64,000 nucleotides of DNA from Bacteroides sp. GM023 (lineage in GTDB: Bacteria; Bacteroidota; Bacteroidia; Bacteroidales; Bacteroidaceae): NCBI RefSeq assembly GCF_014750685.1, contig NZ_JAAXGE010000002.1, positions 124,001-188,000 on the forward strand, read 5' to 3'. The notes beneath the pieces are model-generated. The model ran no database searches, had not been told where the DNA came from, and saw only the letters and a program-made list of their open reading frames with translations. Position numbers and translations under genes: made by a program. Of the stretch, positions 8,533 to 17,753 are shown in pieces. How positions within the stretch are numbered: the stretch's first letter is position 1; each line of letters begins with the position of its first letter.

Positions 8533-11409
8533 ATGACCATAGAAGAACGTCTCAAAGAAATAGTAGAAAAAGGACAGGGCGATGCCATCATCCCCTTTCT
8601 ACAAGGATTAACGCAGGAAGAACGAAGAAGTCTCGTCCCCTGTCTCAATAAATTGGAAGATTATTACAGTAAATTCGTCCAACTCAACAAGAACACATAC
8701 GGTACACGCGGAACTCCCGCCCAGCATCGTATCATCAACCTTACCGCCCTCGTCATCTACACTCTGAAAGAATTCCGTAAATACGAATGGGGAATAAATG
8801 TAAATCAACTGAAAGAATTGATTCCATGGCACATTCCTTCCTGGCTGGATAACTTCTTCAAAGAAGGTGAAGGAAAAGAGTTCGATGGTTTCTCCGGAAT
8901 GGATTATGAACTACTGATGGACTGGCTGGAACAGGGAGTCCTCAAAGTCTCTCCCACTCCGCAGACCATAGCAGGCTATCTGGTAAGCTACATCAACACC
9001 ACCGCCATATTGCTAAAACGTGAAATCACACTAAAAGAGCACATCTGGTATCTCTTTGAGTCCGACTGCGGCCAAAACTGGATGGACAAGAAAAATGGAA
9101 GTTTTACCTATTATCCTTATAAATATCTCATCGAGAATGGAAAAATAGACCGTATGCGTGTGCTGCGGGAATCCTTGTTAGCTACCAACCGAAACCTGAA
9201 CAAGAACTTATGCGGATGGTTCGCCGGTATGTTTGCAGCACTCGAACCCAGCGTAGAAGAACAACTGGCATTACAACCGGAAATATTTGCTGTCTTGTCC
9301 GCTCCCCACAGTCGCCCGATAAATGTCATACTCGGAGTTCTGAAAGACCTGTGCAGCCATCCCCAATTCCAGACAGAAGAGTTTCTAAGCCAAACTTCCG
9401 TCCTGTTTGCTTCGGATGTCAAAGCAATCCATCAAAACACACTCGCCATCCTCAGCAAACTGGCAAAAGAGAGGAAAGAATACCGCGACGCCATCTGCTG
9501 TGCCGCCGCGCAAGGGCTTATGAGCCGTGAAGAATCTATCCAAAGCAAAATAGTAAAACTGATTCAGACCTATGGAGACACAGAGTCAGTAACATTAAAA
9601 GAGGCACTTTCCGTTTATGAGGATACCATATTGACCGGTATCAAAAAAGAATTGAAGCCTTACTTAGAAGACAGCGCACCGGATACTATCGCTGTTGTAA
9701 ATCCGGACGCTCCTATGGCTTCCCTCACTTATGAGCCTATACCGCCCATCGTCGGCGAAGAGAACCGGATACCGGAAATCACCTCTACCGAAGACCTGAT
9801 ATTTTTAGCCAGCCAAGTGTTGGAAGTAAACGAAGTGTATCACTTCGAACAGTTTATCAGTTCGCTGATACAATGGGACGGCCAACTGGAAGCCGGGCAA
9901 GTCCCCCAATGGACACCCATTCTACAACGTGCCTATAAACTGATTCTAAGCGGTGGAAATTCCCGCACCGGCGTATTGGATGATATGATGGCAACTTTCC
10001 TCATCGACTATTCAAAGCTACTAATCAGGCGTTTCCCCGAAGAAGGGAAAGAACTGAAAGTCCTGCACGAGAAAATGGTACAGCAAGACGAAGTACAACG
10101 GGGAGCATGGGGATTCCGTGATTTAAAATCACGCACTATCCGCAAAAAAATAAATAAGAAAGTAGAGCATCCCGTACACAGGCAACTGCTATGTCATACT
10201 TTAGACGTTCTCGAAAGCAACAATCCCCGTTTACCGTTGCTCTCCATGCCTACACATACGCCTATGTTTATCGACCCGGCAGTTCTCATACAGCGACTGA
10301 AGCAATACCAACAGGCAAATGTCGAACCCGATAGCCTGGATATGCAGATAGCACTGTCCCGCACCGCATTGGATAATACCTCGCAATTACTCCCTATCAT
10401 TCCACAAGAGCTGGAAGGAGAATACCGCAATCTGCTTCTTTTCCTGTTTGGTGAGAAAGAAGCTGTTCCCCAAGCTCCCTTCACGCATCCTTCATGGTGG
10501 ATGACAGCAGGGCTTATCAAATCACCGGAAACGATTTATCCCGAATTCAAGGATTTCCTCTACAACCAGAGTCCGCGCCAATTTCTGACCGGAAACTTCA
10601 CATGGAGAACCTATCAGGAATCTAATTCATATACAGATTACAATAAAAAAGAGGTAACATGGTTTTCTTCGACACTCAGCTTCGATATGCCGACAGGACT
10701 GAATGCCCGGATTATCAACAAAGGTAAATATGACGAGAGAGTAGAATATCATTCGTATGACCCGCATCCGTTGTTGGTGGAAATATATCCTCAGATACAG
10801 CATTTCGACGAAATAGTAAATGATTTGCCACGCCTGCTATGGCTGTCACCCAATTCTCCGGAACCATTATTGGTATGGTGTATTCGCCAAGCCATATATG
10901 ACCCGATGTTAAATGAAGTGAGAGAAATCAACATGACCCGGACTACCATAGAGACATTCCATCAGTTCAGACATACATGGCACGAGATATCTTATCTCCT
11001 GGAAGCCACTTGTATGTTGGTAGCAGACAAAACCAGTCGTGCCTACGCTGCCGAAATATGGATAGAGCGTGCAAACACAGGATGCATAGACAGCTCACGC
11101 ATAGGCAGGGTTCTAGGCTCGCACCAATGCACTGGATGGGGACCTCTGAAAAGATTAACCGACCTGATACAGCAACAGATGATGAACGTCAGTCCGCTGC
11201 ACAACCGGGAACTGGAAAAACTACTGACCGCAATGCTTGCCGAACTTCCTGAAAAGCCTATCAAGGATTTAAAGAAACTATTGGAAATCTATGCGGAAAT
11301 ACTTTCTATCAATAACAGCAAAGCGGAAGATGAACGTGTCTTACGTCTGCTGGATGTATGGAAAGGAGTAGCCAATCTGAAAAAAGCAGTTCAGAATATC
11401 AAATGCTAA
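8533..11409 (+). CDS. Large helical-repeat protein, DUF6493-like (copy 2)
   Basis: 958 aa, 12 nt after copy 1 and in the same operon. Begins MTIEERLKEIVEKG, lacks a signal peptide and membrane segments, and is predicted helical throughout. Blocks shared with copy 1 in the same order include ITLKEHIW, GWFAGMF, MPTHTPMF, AEIWIE and a C-terminal block around KDLKKLLE. It lacks the Asn/Thr/Ala-rich linker of copy 1. The divergence is even along the length, so both copies look functional and old rather than a recent duplication. Function unknown; probably a partner of the SWIM protein. Confidence 0.8.
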   Translation: MTIEERLKEIVEKGQGDAIIPFLQGLTQEERRSLVPCLNKLEDYYSKFVQLNKNTYGTRGTPAQHRIINLTALVIYTLKEFRKYEWGINVNQLKELIPWHIPSWLDNFFKEGEGKEFDGFSGMDYELLMDWLEQGVLKVSPTPQTIAGYLVSYINTTAILLKREITLKEHIWYLFESDCGQNWMDKKNGSFTYYPYKYLIENGKIDRMRVLRESLLATNRNLNKNLCGWFAGMFAALEPSVEEQLALQPEIFAVLSAPHSRPINVILGVLKDLCSHPQFQTEEFLSQTSVLFASDVKAIHQNTLAILSKLAKERKEYRDAICCAAAQGLMSREESIQSKIVKLIQTYGDTESVTLKEALSVYEDTILTGIKKELKPYLEDSAPDTIAVVNPDAPMASLTYEPIPPIVGEENRIPEITSTEDLIFLASQVLEVNEVYHFEQFISSLIQWDGQLEAGQVPQWTPILQRAYKLILSGGNSRTGVLDDMMATFLIDYSKLLIRRFPEEGKELKVLHEKMVQQDEVQRGAWGFRDLKSRTIRKKINKKVEHPVHRQLLCHTLDVLESNNPRLPLLSMPTHTPMFIDPAVLIQRLKQYQQANVEPDSLDMQIALSRTALDNTSQLLPIIPQELEGEYRNLLLFLFGEKEAVPQAPFTHPSWWMTAGLIKSPETIYPEFKDFLYNQSPRQFLTGNFTWRTYQESNSYTDYNKKEVTWFSSTLSFDMPTGLNARIINKGKYDERVEYHSYDPHPLLVEIYPQIQHFDEIVNDLPRLLWLSPNSPEPLLVWCIRQAIYDPMLNEVREINMTRTTIETFHQFRHTWHEISYLLEATCMLVADKTSRAYAAEIWIERANTGCIDSSRIGRVLGSHQCTGWGPLKRLTDLIQQQMMNVSPLHNRELEKLLTAMLAELPEKPIKDLKKLLEIYAEILSINNSKAEDERVLRLLDVWKGVANLKKAVQNIKC

Positions 11410-11422
11410 AAGCAAAAAAGAG

Positions 11423-11430
11423 TACCTTTG
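11423..11430 (+). promoter_or_regulatory. -7 box for the M15 dipeptidase gene
   Basis: TACCTTTG lies in the 43-nt gap before the ATG at 11453. It indicates that the peptidase is transcribed separately from the SWIM operon. Confidence 0.55.
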
Positions 11431-11452
11431 CCGCCGTAAAAACAAAAGTACA

Positions 11453-12223
11453 ATGAGATTTCTGAAACACTGTTTGCCTGCTTTTTTTGTTCTGCTGATG
11501 TGGTGTTCCTGTATTTCCGGGACAAAGGAAGGAAAGGATTCCACAAAAGCAGGGACTGAATATATAGATACCGTACAAGTCAGCGAAACCGTTCTTCCCG
11601 CCCCGCAGCCGGAGAAAAGTCCGATGGCTCGCTATATGGATTCTTTAGGACTGGTAGACGTGACCGAACTTGACAGCAGTCTTGTCGTGAAGTTGATGTA
11701 CACACAAGCGGATAATTTCACAGGAGAGGTTCTTTACGATGATATGTCGGAAGCCTATCTGCACCCGGATGCGGCACACGCTCTTGTAAAAGCACAAAGA
11801 GCACTGAAAGAGCTGCATCCATCGTATAGTCTCCTTATTTATGATGCCGCACGCCCGATGTCCGTACAAAAAAAGATGTGGAATGTAGTGAAGGGGACGT
11901 CTAAGTACAGATACGTTTCCAATCCGAATAATGGCGGCGGGCTTCACAATTACGGGTTGGCAGTAGATATCAGTATTCAGGACTCTTTAGGCCAACCGCT
12001 ACCCATGGGAACGAAAGTAGACCACTTGGGTGCAGAAGCCCATATCACTCAGGAAAGCGAACTGGTACGCAACGAAAAAATGAGTGAAACAGAACGGCAG
12101 AACCGGATACTGTTGCGTAAAGTAATGAAAGAAGCCGGATTCCGTGCATTGCCCAGTGAATGGTGGCATTTCAACTTTTGCAGCCGGGACGTAGCCAGAC
12201 AGAAGTATAAATTAATACCATAA
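11453..12223 (+). CDS. M15-family D-alanyl-D-alanine dipeptidase-like lipoprotein
   Basis: 256 aa. A lipoprotein signal peptide precedes the Cys-rich LMWCSC segment near residue 20, so the enzyme is probably membrane-anchored and periplasmic. The VanX/DdpX pattern is intact: His165 and Asp172 in LHNYGLAVD and the EWWH motif with Glu236 (catalytic) and His239; the two His and the Asp are the zinc ligands. Family members hydrolyse D-Ala-D-Ala dipeptides, for recycling of cell-wall peptides. Here the gene lies among housekeeping genes, with no vanH/vanA neighbours, so a role in resistance is not suggested. Confidence 0.88.
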   Translation: MRFLKHCLPAFFVLLMWCSCISGTKEGKDSTKAGTEYIDTVQVSETVLPAPQPEKSPMARYMDSLGLVDVTELDSSLVVKLMYTQADNFTGEVLYDDMSEAYLHPDAAHALVKAQRALKELHPSYSLLIYDAARPMSVQKKMWNVVKGTSKYRYVSNPNNGGGLHNYGLAVDISIQDSLGQPLPMGTKVDHLGAEAHITQESELVRNEKMSETERQNRILLRKVMKEAGFRALPSEWWHFNFCSRDVARQKYKLIP

Positions 12224-12274
12224 ACCGTTACTTAACGGTTCATCGTACTATCACAATAACGTAATAATACCCTT

Positions 12275-13462
12275 ATGCAAATCTCCCCCGAAACTCAACA
12301 ATTCATCCGCGAACACCTATCGGACAATGTACGCACCCTAGCTCTGCAAGCTAAAAAGTACCCGGACGTGGATATGCCGGCTGCCATCACTCAAATTGCA
12401 GGACGACAGACCGCTGCCGAGAAAATCCCGTCGTGGAAGGAGATAGAAGATATATGGTATCCGAAACATCTGTCATTGGAACAATGTTCTTCGGAAATCA
12501 CCGCACGCTACAAGGCAAGTCTCCTGCAAGGCGACTCTCTGACCGACCTTACCGCAGGATTCGGAATAGACTGTTCTTTCCTTGCTGCGGGATTCCAATC
12601 AGTCACTTACGTAGAGCGCCAGGAAGAACTTTGCGAAATAGCGGCACACAACTTCTCCATACTCAACCTAAACCATATAACCGTCAGAAACGAGGACGGA
12701 GTAGACCATCTGAAAGCAATGTCCCCCGTAGACTGTATCTTCCTCGACCCTGCCCGCCGCAACGAGCACGGTGGTAAAACCGTCGCCATCTCCGACTGTG
12801 AACCGGATGTCGCCGAACTGGAAGAACTCTTACTAAGCAAGGCCAACCGAATCATGGTTAAGCTCTCCCCCATGCTCGACCTCACATTAGCACTGAAAGA
12901 GCTGGAATATACGCAAGAAGTACATATCATATCCGTCAATAACGAATGCAAAGAGCTACTGTTATTACTCGGACAGAACCCGCCGGCAGAAGTCCCCATC
13001 CACTGCGTAAACCTCTCCACAAAAGGAGAACAGGAAGAACAGCACTTCGTATTCACCCGTGAACAGGAGCAGCGTAGTGAATGCACCTACACGGATGCAT
13101 TAGAAAACTATCTGTATGAGCCGAATGCATCCCTTCTGAAAGCCGGTGCTTTCCGCAGTATTGCCACGAAATATCCGGTAAAGAAACTGCATCCCAACAG
13201 CCATCTTTATACTTCCGATACACTGATTACCGACTTTCCCGGAAGAATCTTCCGCATTGTCAGCCAATGCAGTTTCAATAAGAAAGAAATAAAAGAAAGT
13301 CTGGCAGACCTGAAGAAAGCGAACCTCACCGTCCGCAACTTTCCGGCTACTGTGGCGGAACTACGCAAACGCATCAACCTTGCAGAAGGGGGAGATACCT
13401 ACTTATTTGCCAGCACATTAAATAATGGGCAAAAAATTCTGATTCGTTGTGAGAAGTTCTAA
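12275..13462 (+). CDS. Class I SAM-dependent methyltransferase with THUMP-like C-terminal domain
   Basis: 395 aa, soluble. The Rossmann glycine motif DLTAGFGIDCSF is near residue 90, an acidic YVER follows the next strand, and the motif-IV position reads DPAR (around residue 160) rather than the NPPY or DPPY of N-methyltransferases. The C-terminal ~100 residues (PVKKLHPNSHLYTS and on) match the THUMP-like domain found in this Bacteroidetes family. Probable RNA-modifying enzyme; the target is unknown. Follows the peptidase gene by 51 nt, with a short inverted repeat (12223-12240) that has no U-tract, so read-through is possible. Confidence 0.82.
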   Translation: MQISPETQQFIREHLSDNVRTLALQAKKYPDVDMPAAITQIAGRQTAAEKIPSWKEIEDIWYPKHLSLEQCSSEITARYKASLLQGDSLTDLTAGFGIDCSFLAAGFQSVTYVERQEELCEIAAHNFSILNLNHITVRNEDGVDHLKAMSPVDCIFLDPARRNEHGGKTVAISDCEPDVAELEELLLSKANRIMVKLSPMLDLTLALKELEYTQEVHIISVNNECKELLLLLGQNPPAEVPIHCVNLSTKGEQEEQHFVFTREQEQRSECTYTDALENYLYEPNASLLKAGAFRSIATKYPVKKLHPNSHLYTSDTLITDFPGRIFRIVSQCSFNKKEIKESLADLKKANLTVRNFPATVAELRKRINLAEGGDTYLFASTLNNGQKILIRCEKF

Positions 13463-13471
13463 TATATTTTC

Positions 13472-13479
13472 TACTTTTG
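13472..13479 (+). promoter_or_regulatory. -7 box for the 13511 gene
   Basis: TACTTTTG matches TAnnTTTG and lies 31 nt before the ATG at 13511. It drives the beta-barrel gene and probably the small lipoprotein gene after it. Confidence 0.5.
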
Positions 13480-13510
13480 TAAAAAAGACGCATTATCTAA
13501 ACTAATCTAT

Positions 13511-14158
13511 ATGAAGCAAACACTGATAAAAGCGATTTTATTATTCATCGTGCTCACCTGCCACTCTTCTCTCTTCGCACAAAGGGATTTCAAGAGACAC
13601 GAGTTCACCTTTCATGCGGGCTATGGTGTTATGCTCCATAATCCCCCCTCACTGACACTGACCACCCATAGTTACCAACGCGACCTCGCGCAAGGCGTAA
13701 GCTGGAATGGCCAATATACTTTCCGTCCTCTCAAACGCTTTGTTTTCGGCGCAATCTACTCCGGTTTCTCCTCTAAAGGTAGTCATCCCGAAGGGAAAGA
13801 CCACTTATGGACTCATTTCATGGGTGCTCAGATTGGTATGTGCAATGCTTATACAAAGCATTGGCAAGTTCGTGTGGAAACCGGTCCCGGTGTAGTATTT
13901 CTACGAAACAACAGTCAGGTATTCGGCAAAACACGAAAAGTCAACGCTTGCAGTATCGGACTTCTTACCCAAGCCAATGTCAGCTATAAACTGACTCCCA
14001 ATGTAGGAATCGGACTGGGAGTACAATATATGTTCAGCGGACTTTTCAAGATGAGGTCTCATTATCATGGAGAAACGATTGATATAAAATTGGACTCAGA
14101 TAATGACTCAAACCTCACACGACTGAATATAACTACGGGATTATCCTACTATTTCTAA
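13511..14158 (+). CDS. Outer-membrane beta-barrel protein, unknown function
   Basis: 215 aa with a signal peptide ending SLFAQ near residue 24. The rest alternates hydrophobic and polar residues and ends in SYYF with a terminal aromatic residue, as expected for an outer-membrane barrel. The size would fit an 8-stranded barrel. No specific family recognised. The next gene (small lipoprotein) starts 17 nt downstream, so they are probably co-transcribed. Confidence 0.7.
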   Translation: MKQTLIKAILLFIVLTCHSSLFAQRDFKRHEFTFHAGYGVMLHNPPSLTLTTHSYQRDLAQGVSWNGQYTFRPLKRFVFGAIYSGFSSKGSHPEGKDHLWTHFMGAQIGMCNAYTKHWQVRVETGPGVVFLRNNSQVFGKTRKVNACSIGLLTQANVSYKLTPNVGIGLGVQYMFSGLFKMRSHYHGETIDIKLDSDNDSNLTRLNITTGLSYYF

Positions 14159-14175
14159 CATTTATTGTAATAGCC

Positions 14176-14643
14176 ATGAAGAAATCAATACTCATCCTTC
14201 TCACTATCCTCAGTTTTTGGAGCTGCATGGAAGATGACACAATCGATATCACAGTTCTGCCCCCCGCCACAACTACGGGTACCGATACATTCGGCTGTCT
14301 TGTAGACGGCTGGATTTATGTAGGCGGACGATACCTTGGATGGGGACACTCGAACGCATGGACTCACGACTCATTCCGCTATAACGAAGAAGAGGATAAA
14401 CTATCCGTTTCCGTCACTGTGAAGCCTGCAATCAGCATCCATTTTACCCTGTTATCGCCTAAAGAAGGCAAAGAATCAACGATTACGGACGTGCGGTTCG
14501 AAGGGGAAGAGTTGGAAGACGGCATAGCCTTTATAAGCCGCTTCGACACGAATAAGCGAATAATCAGCGCGACATTCGGCAATGGCGAACGTCTCACTAA
14601 CGGACGTTTTGATATTCATTACGCCATACCCGGAAGCGATTAA
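14176..14643 (+). CDS. Small secreted lipoprotein (possibly DUF6252-like)
   Basis: 155 aa. Signal peptide with lipobox LSFWSC places the lipidated Cys near residue 17. The mature part begins with a short acidic, Pro/Thr-rich stretch and then a beta-rich domain (TFGCLVDGWIYVGG). It resembles small Bacteroidetes lipoproteins of the DUF6252 type, but that name is a memory-based guess. Function unknown; co-transcribed with the barrel protein before it. Confidence 0.6.
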   Translation: MKKSILILLTILSFWSCMEDDTIDITVLPPATTTGTDTFGCLVDGWIYVGGRYLGWGHSNAWTHDSFRYNEEEDKLSVSVTVKPAISIHFTLLSPKEGKESTITDVRFEGEELEDGIAFISRFDTNKRIISATFGNGERLTNGRFDIHYAIPGSD

Positions 14644-14742
14644 CCGTTCAAGCCGATAGTCTCACAAATGTTGTAATACAAACGTAGCATATTTGTTACG
14701 CGTTATTCAAGTAACTGTAAAGAGTAAGAAACCTTAACTCTC

Positions 14743-14750
14743 TACTTTTG
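14743..14750 (+). promoter_or_regulatory. -7 box for the TonB receptor/phosphatase operon
   Basis: TACTTTTG lies 29 nt before the ATG at 14780. No clear -33 TTTG at the right distance. I see no other defined element in the 136-nt gap. Confidence 0.45.
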
Positions 14751-14779
14751 CGGCAAATAATTAACGCACGCTAACATTT

Positions 14780-17590
14780 ATGAAACGACTTTTAAAATTA
14801 GTCCCATTCGTTCTTTTAGTCATGAGCACCTGCGGTAACACTTTTGCAGAAGAAAAAGTGAACGTAGTGAAGCAAGGTACTATCCGCGGACGCATTGTGG
14901 ATACTTCCAAACAGATTCTTCCGGGAGCATCCATCTACATCGAAAAGCTACACACCGGAGTGACCAGTGACATCAACGGTTACTACACTTTCGCCAATCT
15001 TACTCCGGGCACATACACAGTAAAAGTCAGCTACGTAGGCTACTCGCCTGTTGAAATGAAAATCACCATTCCTGCCGGAAAGACACTCGAAAAAGACGTG
15101 ATACTCAATGAAGGGCTCGAATTGCAGGAAGTAGTGGTAGGCGGAGCTTTCCAGGGACAACGCCGCGCCATCAATGCGCAGAAAAACAATCTTGGAATCA
15201 CCAATGTAGTTTCAGCCGACCAGGTAGGTAAATTCCCCGATTCCAATATCGGCGATGCCCTGAAACGTATCAATGGTATTAATGTGCAATACGACCAGGG
15301 CGAAGCCCGTTTCGGACAAGTGCGCGGTACTTCCGCCGACCTTAGTTCCGTCACCATCAACGGAAATCGTCTCCCTTCTGCCGAAGGTGATACACGCAAC
15401 GTACAACTCGACCTTATCCCTGCCGATATGATACAAACAATCGAAGTCAGCAAAGTGGTTACTTCGGATATGGACGGAGACGCCATCGGCGGGTCTATCA
15501 ACCTCGTTACGAAAAGCACTCCCTACAAACGAATGTTCAGTGCCACAGCAGGAACCGGATACAACTGGATAAGCGAAAAAGCCCAACTGAACCTGGGACT
15601 TACCTATGGCGACCGTTTCTTCAACAATAAGTTAGGAATGCTGGCAGCTATCTCTTATCAGAATGCTCCGGGAGGTTCTGACGATGTAGAATTTGAATAC
15701 GACGTCAACAAGCAAGGGGAAGTGGTCATGGTGGAAGCACAAAAACGCCAGTACTACGTGACCCGCGAACGCCAAAGCTATTCACTGGCTTTCGACTACG
15801 ATATAAACCCGAACCACCGGCTGACACTGCAAGGTATCTACAACCGCCGCCATGACTGGGAAAACCGTTACCGGGTGACCTACAAAGACCTGGACAAGAC
15901 CGGACTGGATGACAAAGATAAAATGCAGCAAGCCGCCCAAATAGAAACCAAAGGGGGCACGCCCGATAACAGAAACGCACGCCTGGAACTTCAACAGACT
16001 ATGGACTTCAGCCTGGGTGGGGAACACCAATTCGGCAAGCTGTCTGTGGATTGGGGCGCATCCTATGCACGTGCCAGCGAAGACCGTCCGAACGAAAGAT
16101 ATTTCAACCTGAAACAGGACTTCCTCGGGTTCAACGTTGTAGACGCAGGCGGCCGTTTCCCGTATGTGACAACAGACGTAAGCCTGCACAACGGAGAAGT
16201 GAACGGTGAAAGAGGAAAATGGAAAGTAAAGGAGCTGACCGAAAGCAACCAGGAAATCTATGAAAATGACCTGAAATTCAAAGTCAACTTCGAACTGCCA
16301 CTCACAAACGGTATCTACGGAAACAGCCTGAAGTTCGGAGCCAAATACGCATCCAAGACCAAAGACCGTGACGTGACCTGTTATGACTATGCGGATACCT
16401 ACAAAGATACGTACAACACTGAATACATGAATAACCTCAGCAGCCAGATTCGCGACGGTTACATGCCGGGCAACCAGTACAAAGCAACTGATTTCGTATC
16501 CAAAGAATACCTGGGTTCACTCGACCTGAAGAATATGGAAGGTGAACAGGTACTCGAAGAGTCTTCCGGCAACTACCACGCCAAAGAGAACATCACTTCC
16601 GCCTTCTTTCGCTTCGACCAAAATCTTGGAAAGAAGATAAAACTGATGCTGGGATTGCGTATGGAAGCTACCCATATCAAATACAACGGCTGGAACTGGA
16701 ACGTAGATGAAAACGAAGACGAAAGTCTTGAACCTACCGGAAACCACAAGAACAACTATGTCAACTGGCTTCCCAGCGTATTATTCAAATATGATGTAAC
16801 GGATGATTTCAAAGTCCGCGCTTCTTTCACCGAGACATTGAGCCGTCCCAAATATTCTGCGCTGATTCCATGCGTCAATATCAACCGCAGCGATAACGAG
16901 TTGGTCATGGGTAACTCCGACCTGACTCCCACCCTCTCTTACAACTTCGATTTAAGTGCAGACTATTACTTCAAGAGCGTCGGACTCGTCAGCGCAGGTA
17001 TTTTCTACAAGAAAATCAATGATTTCATTGTAGAACAGGTAATCGGCGACTATACGTATCAAAATAACGAGTACAAGAAATTCACCCAGCCCAAGAATGC
17101 AGGCGACGCAGACTTGTTCGGTGTGGAACTTGCCTACCAACGCGACTTCAGTTTCATTGCTCCCGCGCTGAAATGTATCGGATTCTACGGCACATACACC
17201 TATACTCATACCAAGGTGAACAACTTCAACTTCGAAGGACGCGAAAACGAGAAAGACCTTTCACTGCCCGGCTCTCCCGAACACACTGCCAATGCTTCAC
17301 TTTACTTTGAGAAAAAAGGTTTCAACGTACGTCTCTCCTACAATCATGCATCGAGCTTTATCGATGAGATGGGCGAAGTTGCCGCATTAGACCGTTATTA
17401 CGATGCCGTAGATTACATGGACCTGAACGCCAGTTATACATTCGGCAAGAAAATAAAAACAACCTTCTATGCAGACGCTACCAACTTGTTGAATCAACCG
17501 CTTCGCTATTATCAGGGAACCAAAGACCGCACAATGCAGTCAGAGCATTATGGTGTAAAAATAAATGCCGGCGTAAAAATCAACTTCTGA
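14780..17590 (+). CDS. TonB-dependent outer-membrane receptor (non-SusC type)
   Basis: 936 aa. Signal peptide to about residue 23, carboxypeptidase-regulatory-like domain (about 33-115), a plug containing FPDSNIGDALKRINGI and the IGGSINLVTK end (to about 240), then a barrel ending in an aromatic residue (KINF). The plug resembles the Xanthomonas/Caulobacter-type receptors. No SusD gene follows. Instead a phosphatase-like gene is next on the same strand, 163 nt on, so the receptor may import the phosphate or phospho-compound released by that enzyme (inference). The gap between them holds a four-unit palindromic array. Confidence 0.9.
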   Translation: MKRLLKLVPFVLLVMSTCGNTFAEEKVNVVKQGTIRGRIVDTSKQILPGASIYIEKLHTGVTSDINGYYTFANLTPGTYTVKVSYVGYSPVEMKITIPAGKTLEKDVILNEGLELQEVVVGGAFQGQRRAINAQKNNLGITNVVSADQVGKFPDSNIGDALKRINGINVQYDQGEARFGQVRGTSADLSSVTINGNRLPSAEGDTRNVQLDLIPADMIQTIEVSKVVTSDMDGDAIGGSINLVTKSTPYKRMFSATAGTGYNWISEKAQLNLGLTYGDRFFNNKLGMLAAISYQNAPGGSDDVEFEYDVNKQGEVVMVEAQKRQYYVTRERQSYSLAFDYDINPNHRLTLQGIYNRRHDWENRYRVTYKDLDKTGLDDKDKMQQAAQIETKGGTPDNRNARLELQQTMDFSLGGEHQFGKLSVDWGASYARASEDRPNERYFNLKQDFLGFNVVDAGGRFPYVTTDVSLHNGEVNGERGKWKVKELTESNQEIYENDLKFKVNFELPLTNGIYGNSLKFGAKYASKTKDRDVTCYDYADTYKDTYNTEYMNNLSSQIRDGYMPGNQYKATDFVSKEYLGSLDLKNMEGEQVLEESSGNYHAKENITSAFFRFDQNLGKKIKLMLGLRMEATHIKYNGWNWNVDENEDESLEPTGNHKNNYVNWLPSVLFKYDVTDDFKVRASFTETLSRPKYSALIPCVNINRSDNELVMGNSDLTPTLSYNFDLSADYYFKSVGLVSAGIFYKKINDFIVEQVIGDYTYQNNEYKKFTQPKNAGDADLFGVELAYQRDFSFIAPALKCIGFYGTYTYTHTKVNNFNFEGRENEKDLSLPGSPEHTANASLYFEKKGFNVRLSYNHASSFIDEMGEVAALDRYYDAVDYMDLNASYTFGKKIKTTFYADATNLLNQPLRYYQGTKDRTMQSEHYGVKINAGVKINF

Positions 17591-17612
17591 TACTCTCCGG
17601 TCATCGGATTCA

Positions 17613-17700
17613 TTCCTTTAAAAGGAAACCCTCGTTCCTTTAAAAGAAACGGAGCGTTGGTTTAAAAGGAACAGCCCCTTCCTTTTAAAGGAACAAGCCG
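17613..17700. repeat. Palindromic array, four units of exactly 22 bp
   Basis: Units start at 17613, 17635, 17657 and 17679. Each has a palindromic core related to GTTCCTTTAAAAGGAAC plus about 6 nt of variable spacer. Cores 1 and 4 are perfect palindromes; core 2 has lost one G and core 3 has changed its left arm. It occupies most of the gap between two genes on the same strand, so it would be transcribed as a row of short hairpins if the two are co-transcribed. Confidence 0.85.
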
Positions 17701-17753
17701 AAAGTCCGGGAGTAACAAACGATATATTATAAATCACTAATTACCAATAGAAT

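Noticed and set aside
12223..12240. Terminator after the M15 peptidase gene
   Set aside because: AACCGTT/AACGGTT is short and has no T-run; transcription may continue into the methyltransferase gene.
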